The notes under the pieces are model-generated. The model searched no databases. It saw only the letters and a list, made by a program, of their open reading frames with translations, and was not told where the DNA came from. A stretch of DNA of 64,000 bases from Grimontia celer (GTDB taxonomy: Bacteria; Pseudomonadota; Gammaproteobacteria; Enterobacterales; Vibrionaceae), in NCBI RefSeq assembly GCF_900055185.1, contig NZ_FIZX01000001.1:992001-1056000 (forward strand), given 5' to 3'. Both the position numbers and the translations under genes were made by a program. Shown piece by piece: positions 27,416 to 39,900 of the stretch (its first letter is position 1; each line of letters opens with the position of its first letter).

Positions 27416-27547
27416 TTATCCCCCTTTAGATTAAAAGGAGGAGAGTAGCCGCAGAAAAATAGCAGTATATATACCCAAATGGTCAGAATATGCTCGCTGA
27501 ATCGTGTATCTTCAGGTCATTTGGGTATAACGCAAGTTAATGCGGTT

Positions 27548-27765
27548 ATCTCCTCTGTCCTTTTGCCTGAGAGTTTCACTCGAATCCATCAATTAAGTTG
27601 GGCGAGCTTGCTCCTTCGGCGGGTAAGTCTGGCTTACCTCTCTCCAGAGTTCCCTCCCGCTACTGTCCTTACTCAAACTCCAAATTCAGTGTTAATGAGT
27701 GCCTGAAAGATTTACTTCTTCGGCGGATGGCCAATGCCATCTCTCTCCAGCAGCGTTCACCGGGT
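27548..27765 (-). promoter_or_regulatory. Tandem glycine riboswitch (gcvT element)
   Basis: On the minus strand the leader holds two aptamers. Each begins with CTGGAGAGAG (near 27750 and 27648) and contains the conserved CGCCGAAG core (near 27725 and 27618). The second closes with the hallmark CTCTCAGGCAAAAGGACAG (about 27553-27572). Aptamer 1 covers roughly 27675-27755 and aptamer 2 roughly 27550-27652. The leader precedes the AGCS symporter by about 130 nt. Whether glycine turns the gene on or off cannot be read from the sequence alone. Confidence 0.93.
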
Positions 27766-27783
27766 CTTCAAATTTTCGTGAGT

Positions 27784-27811
27784 ATCATAGATCACAAAAA
27801 TGTGAATGCAA
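27784..27811 (-). promoter_or_regulatory. Promoter of the riboswitch-controlled symporter
   Basis: On the minus strand, -35 TTGCAT (27806-27811) and -10 TATGAT (27784-27789) are separated by 16 bp, and transcription would begin just upstream of aptamer 1. Confidence 0.65.
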
Positions 27812-28043
27812 TTGAAAATAGTGTGTTTGGTATAAAATTGAACGCAAAGGCTTAAAAAGATAATTCTATGTTAATGAAACGTTTCCTTTGTTGGTTGGGA
27901 AAAGGAGAGATTGCACAAACCTTAAGCAATTGCTCTCTCAGTTTGTCGGGCTTTGAGCTATCTTAATTTTGAGACGCTCTCTGGCTCAAGAAAATCCCTG
28001 CGAGGCCGATACAACTTCATCTGAACTGTAATTAAATCTGTCA

Positions 28044-29174
28044 ATGACCACGTTTAACGAAATCCTTGGTACCAAATCGGGTGATCCTGAATCCACTGTT
28101 AAGCAGCGTTACAAATTGCTGTCTGTTCGCGTGCACCCAGACAAAGGTGGTTCCAAGGCATTGATGCACCTTGTCCGCCATTCCTACGACAACATCATCA
28201 AAGGGAAAGGCGAACATCCCCTCGCGATTCCATCTGTTTCTTCTGGCGGCAATACCACGGCGCTGGCACGTGAATTAGCTGCGGTGAAAAAGGAAAGGGA
28301 TGAATTCTCCGCGCTTAATCAGCTGCTCAAGGTTCAACTTAACCAGTCCAGAAAGGGAAATACTGGCGGTAGTGGCATCGACTACTCGCGTAAGATCGCA
28401 CAGCTAGAAGGTGAAATGGTACTTCTCAAAGAAGAACGCAATCGTCTTCAAAGCCAGAAAGATGCTGCCATTGTCGAACAGGGCAAATTAGCGGGTGAGT
28501 TGCGCCGAGCGCTGTCTGAAAACGAAATGTTGGAAACTGAGCTTGAGCGAAACTCAGGCGTGAAAATGCCGGGGGCTGTTCAGTGGGCACAGAAGTTTTG
28601 GTTACCTGCAATGGCGATGTCGTCATTGATTGTGGTTTTGTTCCTTGGGGCGAGCATGGTGAATTGGTCAGCAATGACAACCTGGTTTGATAGCGAAGAG
28701 CCAGAAGTGACTCCGCCAACTGTCCGAGTGGTTCATGCCGAACCGAAAAACCAAACCATCGCTGACAATGAACCCACCATTGAAGAAATAGTCCCGACGA
28801 TGGAAGAAACTTTGCGGCTGCCATTTTTGAAGCTGACAAGCAAAACAGGGGTGTGGTCCTTGGCATCTTATACAGAGTCGAACAGGCCTTATATTTCTAT
28901 CAGGAGCGCAAACGGGTCTTACATCGTGAATGACTGTAGTGGCGAGTTCAGGCTTTACCTGAATGAACCTCTTAAGCCTTTGCGAGTGGCTGCGAACTTG
29001 ATCTATTTGCACCAAAACCAACATTTCCACGTATATAGAATTCCATATGGGCAAGGTTCAAGTGCGGATAGCTGGTTACAAAGCCGCAAGTTAGAGATCA
29101 ACGACGAACTGTTTACGAGTGAATCATTCAGAGATAGTCGCGATGCACTGCTCAAAAAGTGTACTGGTGCTTAG
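28044..29174 (+). CDS. Membrane-anchored J-domain protein with coiled coil
   Basis: This 376-aa protein has an N-terminal J-domain (about 1-60) with an intact HPD motif at 31-33 (VHPDKGGS), so it should stimulate an Hsp70 ATPase. Residues about 72-170 are a K/E/L/Q-rich coiled coil. A single TM helix spans about 185-207, followed by an acidic, proline- and threonine-rich linker and a 120-residue beta-rich C-terminal domain holding two cysteines (NDCSGEF and the terminal KKCTG). The predicted topology is J-domain in the cytosol and C-terminus in the periplasm. No G/F region or zinc finger is present, so it is a type III J-protein. The client is unknown. The pseudo-amidase gene follows after about 70 nt. 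Confidence 0.82.
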   Translation: MTTFNEILGTKSGDPESTVKQRYKLLSVRVHPDKGGSKALMHLVRHSYDNIIKGKGEHPLAIPSVSSGGNTTALARELAAVKKERDEFSALNQLLKVQLNQSRKGNTGGSGIDYSRKIAQLEGEMVLLKEERNRLQSQKDAAIVEQGKLAGELRRALSENEMLETELERNSGVKMPGAVQWAQKFWLPAMAMSSLIVVLFLGASMVNWSAMTTWFDSEEPEVTPPTVRVVHAEPKNQTIADNEPTIEEIVPTMEETLRLPFLKLTSKTGVWSLASYTESNRPYISIRSANGSYIVNDCSGEFRLYLNEPLKPLRVAANLIYLHQNQHFHVYRIPYGQGSSADSWLQSRKLEINDELFTSESFRDSRDALLKKCTGA

Positions 29175-29243
29175 GTCTGATTATGCAGTCTCACGTTTTT
29201 CGTTCTAAGTTTATGAATATGAAAATAAAACAATGGAAATGTG

Positions 29244-30398
29244 ATGGTTGAAGATAACTTTCTCATTAGCAGTTTTAAGCCGGAACGACAGGATATCGCG
29301 ACTGGCGTATTAAAACGCCAGACGCTTGTAGTGAGTGATTGTGTCGGTGTCAGGGGCGTTGTAACAGGGATTGGCGTGCCTGAATGGAGCGATAATCACG
29401 AACCCGCTAAAAATGACGCGCATGTCGTTTCTACGCTGATGCACTCTGGTTGTACACTGATTGGCAAAGCTCAGATAGATGACTTTGGCACCAGTATTAG
29501 CGGACAAAACCCTTTCCGGGCCAAATTATCTAACCCAGTATCTCCTGATGTTCGCATTGGCGGGTCATCTTCTGGTATCGCAGTGGCCGTGGCTCGGGGG
29601 CGAGCGTCTATTGGTATCGGCAATGACTGCTGTGGTGGCGTGTTGATACCTGCTTCGTTCTGCAACCTTATTGGGTACAGGCCCTCTCAAGGGATGATCG
29701 ATCTTCGTGGTGTCACTTCTTTTTCGCCATCATTTGATGCCGTTGGAATTGTGACCAAGCAATTGCCAATAATGTATCAAATCGCGGAGAAGTGTTGGAC
29801 AAAAGCGCCAAGAACTGTCCGCCTCAAATCCATTAAATACGCGAAATCCCTTTTCCATGAGTTGTTGCCTATTGAAGCAATGCTTGAGTGGGAAGTGACT
29901 CTCTCTGAATCAAACTGGCGGTTGAATGAAGTTCCTAGTCTTAGCAAACTCACTCTCACCCAAGCGCATAACATCCACACTGTGATGCTTGGCCGAGAAA
30001 TAGATTTACAGTACGGGCAATGGTTAGATGCTGCTAGTCCGAAGATGACTGATGAAACGCTGGATTATCTGAAGCTCATTCGTGGAAAAAGCTTCAAAGA
30101 GTTTGTCGAAACGAAAAAGAAACGAGAGTTTTTCAGCGACAGCCTACAGGGATTTTTTGGTAGCGGCGAAGTGATGATGATCCCCACGTCACCAGGACAA
30201 GCCCCAAACGAGATGTTTGTCGACGACACCTTTCTGATTAATCAACGCAGGCTCTATGCCATTGCAGAGGTGGCAGGATTAGCACAAATTACGCTACCAA
30301 TGCTAACCGTTGAAGGAGTACCGATGGGTGTTTCTCTGCTTGCGCACCCCGGAGAAGACAGACTTCTTTTTGAAGCGGCTGGTCGCTTACTCAAATAA
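29244..30398 (+). CDS. Amidase-signature family protein lacking catalytic residues
   Basis: This 384-aa protein has a clear amidase-signature fold segment (RIGGSSSGIAVAVARG, 105-120). Aligned to the family pattern, the nucleophile position reads CCGGVLIP instead of TGGSxRxP, so Ser is Gly132. The catalytic Lys motif (VKDN in active enzymes) reads VSDC (Ser31). Only the cis-Ser region of the triad survives. It is also shorter than typical amidases (450-500 aa). It is therefore probably a non-enzymatic binding protein, although a relocated active site cannot be excluded. The start is taken as ATG 29244; a GTG lies one codon upstream. It follows the J-domain gene in the same direction. Confidence 0.8.
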   Translation: MVEDNFLISSFKPERQDIATGVLKRQTLVVSDCVGVRGVVTGIGVPEWSDNHEPAKNDAHVVSTLMHSGCTLIGKAQIDDFGTSISGQNPFRAKLSNPVSPDVRIGGSSSGIAVAVARGRASIGIGNDCCGGVLIPASFCNLIGYRPSQGMIDLRGVTSFSPSFDAVGIVTKQLPIMYQIAEKCWTKAPRTVRLKSIKYAKSLFHELLPIEAMLEWEVTLSESNWRLNEVPSLSKLTLTQAHNIHTVMLGREIDLQYGQWLDAASPKMTDETLDYLKLIRGKSFKEFVETKKKREFFSDSLQGFFGSGEVMMIPTSPGQAPNEMFVDDTFLINQRRLYAIAEVAGLAQITLPMLTVEGVPMGVSLLAHPGEDRLLFEAAGRLLK

Positions 30399-30920
30399 AC
30401 TGGATTACGGCTGCAAGGTTAAACAAGCACTTTCATTTCATTACCATTTTCGCACTCCAGCCTAGTTGTCAACAGGCTGTCTCATTTTGTCTCACTGTTT
30501 CGACCCACATGTAACATGGTGATGTGCAAACGGTTTGTTCGTCATCTAACGAACTATTTTTACCGAACTCCGACCACTCATATCGACCTCATCTTTAGAC
30601 ATTAGGTCAAGAAAAATTTATTTTTTCTTTAATTTCATGGTAACCATCAGATATTAAAGGAAAAAAAGGCCATTGGCTCATGGTGAACCTATCAACAGAA
30701 TCTGTGGATAACTAGGTGAATTAGTTGGGCGATGAAAAATCTAACTGGATGAAATATAATATGAAAAAATTAACTTTAGGTCGATTTCATTTTCGCTATT
30801 CAGCTGTGAATGAGGTTTGTTACAGTCTTATTAACCCCTGAGGTTAAAATTGTTTTAAAACTAACCGAAATTTTCTTCTGTTCACCTTTGTCGGACGGAC
30901 AGATTTCTTGCTAGAAAATC
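30399..30920. other. AT-rich intergenic region
   Basis: About 520 nt without a supported gene. Visible elements are an A/T-rich run near 30612-30665 and the imperfect dyad GGTTAAAAT / TTTTAAAACTAACC near 30842-30867. No RNA gene recognised. Confidence 0.4.
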
Positions 30921-30952
30921 CAAGCCAGACTGATGTGTCTCAGTCTGGCTTG
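30921..30952 (-). terminator. Terminator of the giant protease gene
   Basis: A perfect 13-bp stem CAAGCCAGACTGA / TCAGTCTGGCTTG with loop TGTGTC lies 7 nt past the protease stop on the minus strand, followed by GGATTTTC. Confidence 0.8.
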
Positions 30953-30958
30953 GTGGTA

Positions 30959-33900
30959 TTACAGCGCTTCAATCAGGTCATCAACGCCGTTGCCGTTCGC
31001 ATCTAACCCGCCAAACTCATCAAACTCGCTCAGCTTTCCGTCGCCGTTGGTGTCGAAGTTGCTGAAGCTGGTTTCGGCAATATCATAGTCGGTGCCGTTG
31101 TTGCCGGGGTTATTGCTTTCCAAGTCAATAAAGTCCGGAATGCCGTCGTTGTCTGAATCGGGAAGGGTTGCGACAGACGCACCGATATTGACGTCATCCA
31201 CCATGAAGTTGTTATCTATATCTTCAAAGCCAGCTTCGATAATGTCTGGCTTGGCATCGTTATCACTGTCCAAGTCCAAATCATTAGGAATGCCATCACC
31301 ATCCGAGTCAGCAACAAACTGAGTGCCCGGCAGAGGAGAAAGCAAGAAACGGCTGATTTCAATGGCGCCACTGTAGAAGCTGGAGTCGATATAGAAATCT
31401 GGTGTTTCACCCTCATAGAGAGAAGTACGCAGCAGTTCGTTATTGCGGAAATAGGCAATCACACGGTCAGCAACTTGAATGGAGAGCGTATCACCAATCG
31501 CAATGCTACCGAACGAGCCTTTTGAAGACCCACTTTCATAGATGTATAGCGTGCTCCCTACAACATAGAAGGCGTAGTCGATGTCGCCATAGCTGGCGGA
31601 GGTTTCTTCCTTGCCTAAGCCAATCATGTTGTAGGTGCCAAGGCTATTAAGGATGAAACTCAACTGATAATGGGACCGGAAACCGTATTCAGAGAAACGC
31701 TCAGAGTTTGCCTGGGACTGCCAGTAACCACCGTTCCCGGTGAGAGAGCCATTATTGAAACTTGCATTGCCAGTGAGAACTAGCCAGTCGGACACACTGG
31801 CATTGATATTGGATTCGAGTTCGTTGGAAATGCCATCGTTGTCTCTGTCCATATCACTGTTATCACCTAAGCCATCACCGTCGGTATCTTTGGTTTCTGA
31901 TGCATCTGTCGGGAAGGCATCAGCATTGTCACCTACACCGTCACCATCCGAATCTGTATTCTCGTTAGGATCGAAGGGGAATGCATCGTAGATGTCCAAG
32001 GTACCATCGTTATCGTCATCTTCGTCGTTAGGATTAGCGAGCCCATCGCCGTCGGAATCTTCAGCGCGGTCATCTACGCCGTTGCCGTTTTGGTCAGTAC
32101 CGCCTTCACCGTCCTGAGCATCCAGCATGCCGTCGCTATTGGTATCAAAGGCTGCAAACTGATATCCATGCATATCGAAGGCGGTGCCATCGTTTACTGG
32201 ATTGTGGCTCTCCAGGTCGAGGTAATCGGGAATACCGTCACCGTCTGAGTCTGGAGCAGGATCCACTGAACCCTGAAGGTTAGTGGTATCGACTTTGAGA
32301 TTACCATCAGCGTCAGTTAGCCCGGCCTCAACAACGTCTGGGATAGTGTCGTTGTCGGAATCGAGGTCAATATCGTTGTTGATGCCATCACCGTCTTTAT
32401 CGATAGCAAAGCCAGCGCCGGAAAGCGGTGAGAGCTCAATACCTGACAGGCGGATAGCGCCACTGTAGAAGCTGGTATCAAGGTAGAAATCAGGCGTATC
32501 GCCACTGTAGTTGACTGAACGGACAAGTTCGCCGTTACGGTAGTAAACAATGGTGCCGTCATTCACCTCCAGCGTTAGGTCATCACCGACGGCGACAGAG
32601 CCAAAGCTTCCTCGGTAGGCACCGCTTTCGTAGATATAAAGCGTGGTGCCAGCGATGTAGAAGGCGTAATCGATATCGGTATAGCTTGCTGAACCCTCAA
32701 CCTTGCCTAAGCCGAACATGTTGTAAGTGCCAAGGGCATCGACATGGAAGCTCAGTTTGTATTGGTCTGTGAAACCATAGCTGGAGAAGCGGTTTGAGTT
32801 GGCTTGATAACCCCAGCTTCCTCCGTTGGCGGTGAGTACTCCGTCAGTGAAAGCGGCATTGCCAGTGAGAACAGGCCAATCAACGACAGGTGCGCTGGTG
32901 CGGGCTTCCAGCCCATCGGAAAGGCCATCATTGTCTTTGTCGATATCACTGTTATCGCCTACACCATCGCCATCAGAATCTGTGGTTTCAGAGGCATCGT
33001 TAGGGAAGGCATCGGCATTATCGCCCACGCCATCGCCGTCGGTGTCTGTGGTCTCAGATGCATCTTGTGGGAAGGCATCCGAATTATCGCCGACGCCATC
33101 TCCATCCGTATCTTTGGTTTCAGTGGCATCTGTTGGGAAGGCATCGGCATTATCGCCCACGCCATCACCATCAGAATCGGTGTCTTCGTTTGGATCGAAT
33201 GGGAAGGCGTCGTTAACGTCTAAGGTGCCGTCGTTATCGTCGTCATCGTCATTCGGGTTGGAAATCCCATCCCCGTCTGCATCTTCGGCACGATCATCGA
33301 CACCATTGCCGTTCACATCGTTGCCGCCGAGCTCATCATTGCCATCAAGTTTACCGTCGCCATTAGAATCGAATGCAGCAAAGTCATAGCCGTGCATGTC
33401 GAAGGCGGTGCCATCGTTTTCTGGGTTCTGGCTTTCCAAATCGAGGTAATCAGGAATACCGTCACCGTCTGAATCCGGAGCAGGGTCGACAGTGCCTTGC
33501 AGATTGACTGAGTCAACTTTCAGGTTGCCGTCAGCATCGGCTAATCCGGCTTCAATGACATCTGGGATGGTGTCGTTGTCGGAATCGAGGTCAACATCGT
33601 TGTTGACGCCATCCTGATCGGCGTCAGCGGATACACCGCTACCGGACATTGGCGTGAGGCTAATATTGCTCAGGCGAATTGCGCCATTGTAGAAGCTTGA
33701 ATCAACGTAGAAGTCCGGTGTTTCTCCGCTGTAGCTTACTGCGCGGATTTCCTCGCCGTTACGGAGATAACGGATAGTGCCGTTGTTCACTTCCAGCGAG
33801 AGGGTATCGCCGGTAGCGACACTGTTCGCGCCAAAGTTGCCGCGATATGAACCACTCTCGTAGACATAGAGCGTGGTGTTCACAATATAGAAGGCGTAAT

Positions 33901-36900
33901 CAATATCAGGGTAATTTGCGCTGCTTTCAGCATTACCCAATCCAAACATATTGTTACTGCCCAGCGATTCAACCGTGAAATTCAGACGATAGTTATCGCG
34001 GTAGCCGTACTCTGAGAAACGTACTGAGTTCGCCTGATAGCGCCATGTGCCGCCATTGGCAGAGAGTTCACCATTGGAGAAGCTCGCTCCATAAAGCACG
34101 GGCCAGTCAACAATGTCAGCTTTGGTGCGTAGTTCCAGCTCGTCCGCAAGACCGTCGTTGTCACGATCGATATCCGAATTATCACCTACACCATCGCCAT
34201 CAGAATCTGTGGTTTCAGACGCATCGTTGGGGAAGGCATCGGCATTATCGCCCACGCCATCACCGTCAGTATCTGTGGTCTCAGACGCGTCGTCAGGGAA
34301 GGCATCCGCGTTATCGCCCACGCCGTCGCCATCAGTGTCTTTGGTTTCGGTGGCATCTGTTGGGAAGGCATCTGCGTTATCGCCGATACCATCACCATCA
34401 GAATCGGTGTCTTCGTTTGGATCGAATGGGAAGGCGTCGTTAACGTCTAAGGTGCCGTCGTTATCGTCGTCATCGTCATTCGGGTTGGAAATCCCATCCC
34501 CGTCTGCGTCTTCCGCACGATCATCGACACCATTGCCATTTACATCGTTACCGCCGAGCTCATCATTGCCATCAAGTTTACCGTCGCCATTAGAATCAAA
34601 CGCAGCAAAGTCGTAGCCATGCATGTCGAAGGCCGTGCCATCGTTTTCTGCGTTTTGGCTTTCCAAATCGAGGTAATCAGGAATGCCATCGCCGTCTGAA
34701 TCTGGGGCAGGGTCGACAGTGCCTTGCAGATTGACTGAGTCAACTTTCAGGTTGCCGTCAGCATCGGCTAATCCGGCTTCAATGACGTCTGGGATGGTGT
34801 CGTTGTCGGAATCGAGGTCAACATCGTTGTTGACGCCATCCTGATCGGCGTCAGCGGATACACCGCTACCGGACATTGGCGTGAGGCTAATGTCGCCCAG
34901 GCGAATCGCGCCATTGTAGAAGCTTGAATCAACGTAGAAGTCCGGTGTTTCTCCGCTGTAGCTTACTGTGCGGATTTCCTCGCCGTTACGGAGATAACGG
35001 AGAGTGCCGTTGTTCACTTCCAGCGAGAGGGTATCGCCGGTAGCAACACTGTTCGCGCCAAAGTTGCCGCGGTATGAGCCGCTCTCGTAGATATAGAGCG
35101 TGGTGTTCACGATGTAGAAGGCGTAATCAATGTCGGGGTAATTTGCGCTGCTTTCAGCATTACCCAAGCCAAACATATTGTTGGTGCCCAGTGACTCAAC
35201 CGTGAAATTCAGGCGGTAGTTATCGCGGTAGCCGTACTCAGAGAAACGCACCGAGTTGGCCTGATAGCGCCAAGTACCGCCATTGGCAGAGAGTTCACCA
35301 TTGGAAAAGCTCGCCCCATAAAGCACGGGCCAATCAACAATGTCAGCTTTAGTGCGCAGCTCTAACTCGTCCGCAAGACCGTCGTTGTCACGATCGATAT
35401 CCGAATTATCACCCACACCATCGCCGTCAGAGTCTGTGGTTTCAGAGGCATCGTTGGGGAAGGCATCGGCATTGTCGCCGACGCCATCACCGTCAGTGTC
35501 TGTGGTCTCAGACGCGTCGTCAGGGAAGGCATCCGCGTTATCGCCCACGCCGTCGCCATCAGTGTCTTTGGTTTCGGTGGCATCTGTTGGGAAGGCATCT
35601 GCGTTATCGCCGACACCATCACCATCAGAATCGGTGTCTTCGTTTGGATCGAATGGGAAGGCGTCGTTAACGTCTAAGGTGCCGTCGTTATCGTCGTCAT
35701 CGTCATTCGGGTTGGAAATTCCATCACCGTCTGCATCTTCCGCACGATCATCGACACCGTTGCCGTTCACATCGTTGCCGCCGAGCTCATCATTGCCATC
35801 AAGTTTACCGTCGCCATTAGAATCGAATGCAGCAAAGTCATAGCCATGCATGTCGTAGGCCGTACCATCATTGGCGGCATTCTGGCTCTCCAGGTCGAGG
35901 TAATCAGGAATACCGTCACCGTCTGAATCCGGAGCAGGGTCGATGGAGCCTTGGAGATCGACTGAATCGACTTTCAGGTCGCCATCAGTGTCGGTCAATC
36001 CGGCTTCAATCACATCTGGAATCGTGTCGTTGTCGGAATCGAGGTCAATATCGTTATTGATGCCATCACCGTCTTTATCGATATCAAAGCCAGCGCCGGA
36101 AAGCGGTGAGAGCTCAATACCTGACAGGCGGATAGCGCCACTGTAGAAGCTGGTATCAAGGTAGAAATCAGGCGTATCGCCACTGTAGTTGACTGAACGG
36201 ACAAGTTCGCCGTTACGGTAGTAAACAATGGTGCCGTCATTCACCTCCAGCGTTAGGTCATCACCGACGGCGACAGAGCCAAAGCTTCCTCGGTAGGCAC
36301 CGCTTTCGTAGATATAAAGCGTGGTGCCAGCGATGTAGAAGGCGTAATCGATATCGGTATAGCTTGCTGAACCCTCAACCTTGCCTAAGCCGAACATGTT
36401 GTAAGTGCCAAGGGCATCGACATGGAAGCTCAGTTTGTATTGGTCTGTGAAACCATAGCTGGAGAAGCGGTTTGAGTTGGCTTGATAACCCCAGCTTCCT
36501 CCGTTGGCGGTGAGTACTCCGTCAGTGAAAGCGGCATTGCCAGTCAGAACAGGCCAATCAACGACAGGCGCGCTGGTGCGGGCTTCTAGCTCATCGGAAA
36601 GGCCATCATTGTCTTTGTCGATATCACTGTTATCGCCCACGCCGTCGCCATCAGAGTCTGTGGTTTCAGAGGCATCGTTAGGGAAGGCATCGGCGTTATC
36701 ACCCACACCGTCGCCATCAGAGTCGCTGGTTTCAGACGCGTCGTCAGGGAAGGCATCCGAATTATCGCCGACGCCATCACCATCCGTATCTTTGGTTTCA
36801 GTGGCATCTGTTGGGAAGGCATCACTGTTGTCACCCACACCATCACCATCAGAATCGGTGTCTTCGTTCGGGTCGAATGGGAAGGCGTCGTTAACGTCTA

Positions 36901-39900
36901 AGGTGCCGTCGTTATCGTCGTCATCGTCATTCGGGTTGGAAATCCCATCCCCGTCTGCGTCTTCCGCACGATCATCGACACCGTTGCCGTTCACATCGTT
37001 ACCGCCGAGCTCATCGTTAGCATCGAGTTTACCGTCACCGTTAGAATCGAATGCCGCAAAGTCATAGCCGTGCATATCGAAGGCGGTGCCATCGTTTTCT
37101 GGGTTCTGGCTTTCCAAATCGAGAAAGTCTGGAATGCCATCATTATCAGTGTCTGGGGCAGGGTCGACTGAGCCTTGTAGATTGATAGCATCTACGGTGA
37201 GGTTGCCGTCCGCATCGGCAAGTCCAGCTTCAATGACATCTGGAATCGTGTCGTTGTCAGAGTCGAGATCAACATCGTTGTTAATGCCATCATTGTCGGC
37301 ATCGACAGAGAACCCGGAACCAGAAAGTGGCGACAACGAGATGTTTGAAAGCTGAATCGCGCCGCTGTAGAAACTTGAATCGACATAGAAATCCGGTGTA
37401 TCACCGTTGTAGCTGGTGGAGCGGACGAGAGTGTCATTTCGATAGTAGGCGATAGCGCCTTCGTTAACCTGAATTGAGAGAGTATCTCCAACAGCAACGG
37501 AACCAAAGGTACCACGCGAACTGCCGCTTTCGTAAATGTATAGCGTGCTGCCAACAACGTAGAAGGCGTAATCAATGTCGGTGTAGCTTGCTGAACTTTC
37601 GACATTGCCCAAGCCAAACATATTGTATGTGCCTAGTGAGTCTACGGTGAAGTTCAGTGCGTAGCGGTCGTTGAAACCATAGCTAGAGAAACGGTTAGAG
37701 TTCGCCTGACTATTCCAGTAGCCGCCGTTTCCAGAGAGCACACCGTCGCTAAACCCTGCGTTTCCGGTGAGTACGGGCCAATTGGTGATGTCGGCTGAGG
37801 TGCGTGACTCTAAGTCGTCAGATAAACCATCATTATCTCGGTCTATGTCGCCATTGTCGCCAACGCCATCACCATCGGAATCTGACCACTCATTCTGGTC
37901 ATTAGGGAATACGTCACTGTTGTCACCAACGCCATCGCCATCTGTATCTGTGGTTTCATTAGCGTCGAGTGGGAAGGCATCATTTACATCTAGAACGCCG
38001 TCATTGTCGTCATCGTCGTCCTGACTGTTGCCTATGCCATCGCCATCGGTATCGTATTGCTCATTGGGGTCGAGTGGACGCCAATCTTCGTCGTCATTAA
38101 CACCGTCGCCATCGTCATCGTTGTCAGCGTTATTGCCGATACCGTCACCGTCAGTATCGACGGTTTCTGTGGCATCTTTCGGGAAAGCATCCTCTTCGTC
38201 TGGAACACCATCGTTGTCGTCATCGGGATCCTCATCGTCAAGAATGCCATCGCCGTCGGTATCAACAATGACAGACTCTACGAGGGTTTTCATATCCAGA
38301 ATACCTTCGGATACCGTAAGGCCGCGCCAAGCTCCCACAGGACGCGCAGTGTTCATCACCAGCGCCTTTATTTCGCGAAAGGTCATGCTTGGATCCATTG
38401 CCCAAGCTAATGCAACGGCACCAGTGACGACAGGCGTCGCTTGTGAGGTACCGCTGAAGCCTGAATAACCGCCAGAGGAATTTGCTGTAGTGAACTCTGT
38501 CGGTGCGGCGATATCCACGCTGACTGCGCCATAGTTGGAATAGCTGATACGACCTTCGCCCTGGTTGGAGGCTGCAATACTCAGAATGTTGTCGTTATCG
38601 TAGGAGGCGGGGTAGACGGGACTGTTATCAATGTTGCTGTTAAAGTTGTGCGAAGCAATCACCATCAGGTGATCATCGCTTTCAATATCAGTAATCAAGT
38701 CTTTGAAAGCCTGACTGTAGTCGCCGCTTATGCCCCAACTGTGGTTTGAAATGCGAGAACCTTTGTCCGTGGCATAGCGAAGAGAAGCCATCGCGTCAGA
38801 TACGGCAGCAGAAAAGCTCAGTGGACCACCTGTATCCATCAATTGACACTTCCAGGCACTACCGACATAACCAATGCCGTTGTTGCCTTCACCACAAATG
38901 GTGCCGGCTACTGGGGTGCCATGACCACCGAAGACTTGATTGGTGCGACCGTTGATATCATCAACGATACCGTTACCGTCATCATCGACGCCATTGCCGG
39001 CAATTTCGTCCGGGTTAACCCAGAAGTTATTACGAAGATCTTCGTGGCTGCGCAAAACCCCCTGATCGTAAACGGCAACAGGACCAATAGCAGAGGCGTC
39101 GGTCGTGGTTTCCCACGCTTCATAAGCGCGCAGTTGATTGAGCCACCAGGCAGTACCATTGCTGATCCCTGCATTTGATTCGTTGGGTGCCAGAGCCCAC
39201 TCAATCAGGTAATCAGGCTCGGCAAAAGCCACGTTAGCGTGAGCATTCGATGCTTCGAGTGCTTGGGCAAACGTCAGCTCTTTAGGGATCTCGTATACAT
39301 GAACCGCCGTGGATGGGTTAGCTGGATCAATACTGCGTAGATGGGAAAAACCTATATCTTCCAGCGCGGTTAAAGGCTCCGCACTCTCAGTAATTCGAAC
39401 GGTCAGCACATCGGGTACATGCCTTGACTCAGCCATTCGCGCAAAAGTCGGCAACAAAATGGGGTTACGCCCCTGGCTGACATGATAGCTTTCAAATTTT
39501 ACCCAACCTGGCGTTCTGGGTTGTGCTAGGTGAATCGCAATCTGATTGCGCCAATATTCACTGTCTGGGTAGTTTCGTAGTGCTTCCTGAAACCAAGGTC
39601 TTTCAGCATCAATCGGATACTCTACACCGTTCCCAGCCAGACTCTGTTCAAACGGAATTCTGGGTGTTTGATGCTCGGCATTGGCAGCTGAAATAGGCGA
39701 AACAGAAGGTCGTACGATTGCATGTTTTCCGCCTTCCAGATACACCTCACCATTATAAGTCGGTGTTCGAAGATCGTTGACGGCAATTGCAGTGAGCGTA
39801 CAAAAAGCGATAGCTGCTACGGAGACAATGGTTTTTCTTAAAGCAGTACTGACAGGCGAGCGAGCTTTCTGGTCAGCATCTGTATGGTTTTTATTTTTTG

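Noticed and set aside
30760-30840. 26-codon ATG frame (MKKLTLGRFHFRYS) before the protease terminator
   Set aside because: Too short, with no ribosome site and no supporting context.
31740-37960. Possible CRISPR array or satellite because of many regular repeats
   Set aside because: The repeats are multiples of 3 nt, in frame and encode calcium-binding motifs. There are no short unique spacers.
31740-38470. Long plus-strand open frames antisense to the protease (Ser/Pro-rich, 130-190 codons)
   Set aside because: They are shadows of the Asp/Gly/Asn-rich repeats on the other strand. They repeat with the same period, lack ribosome sites and have low-complexity translations.
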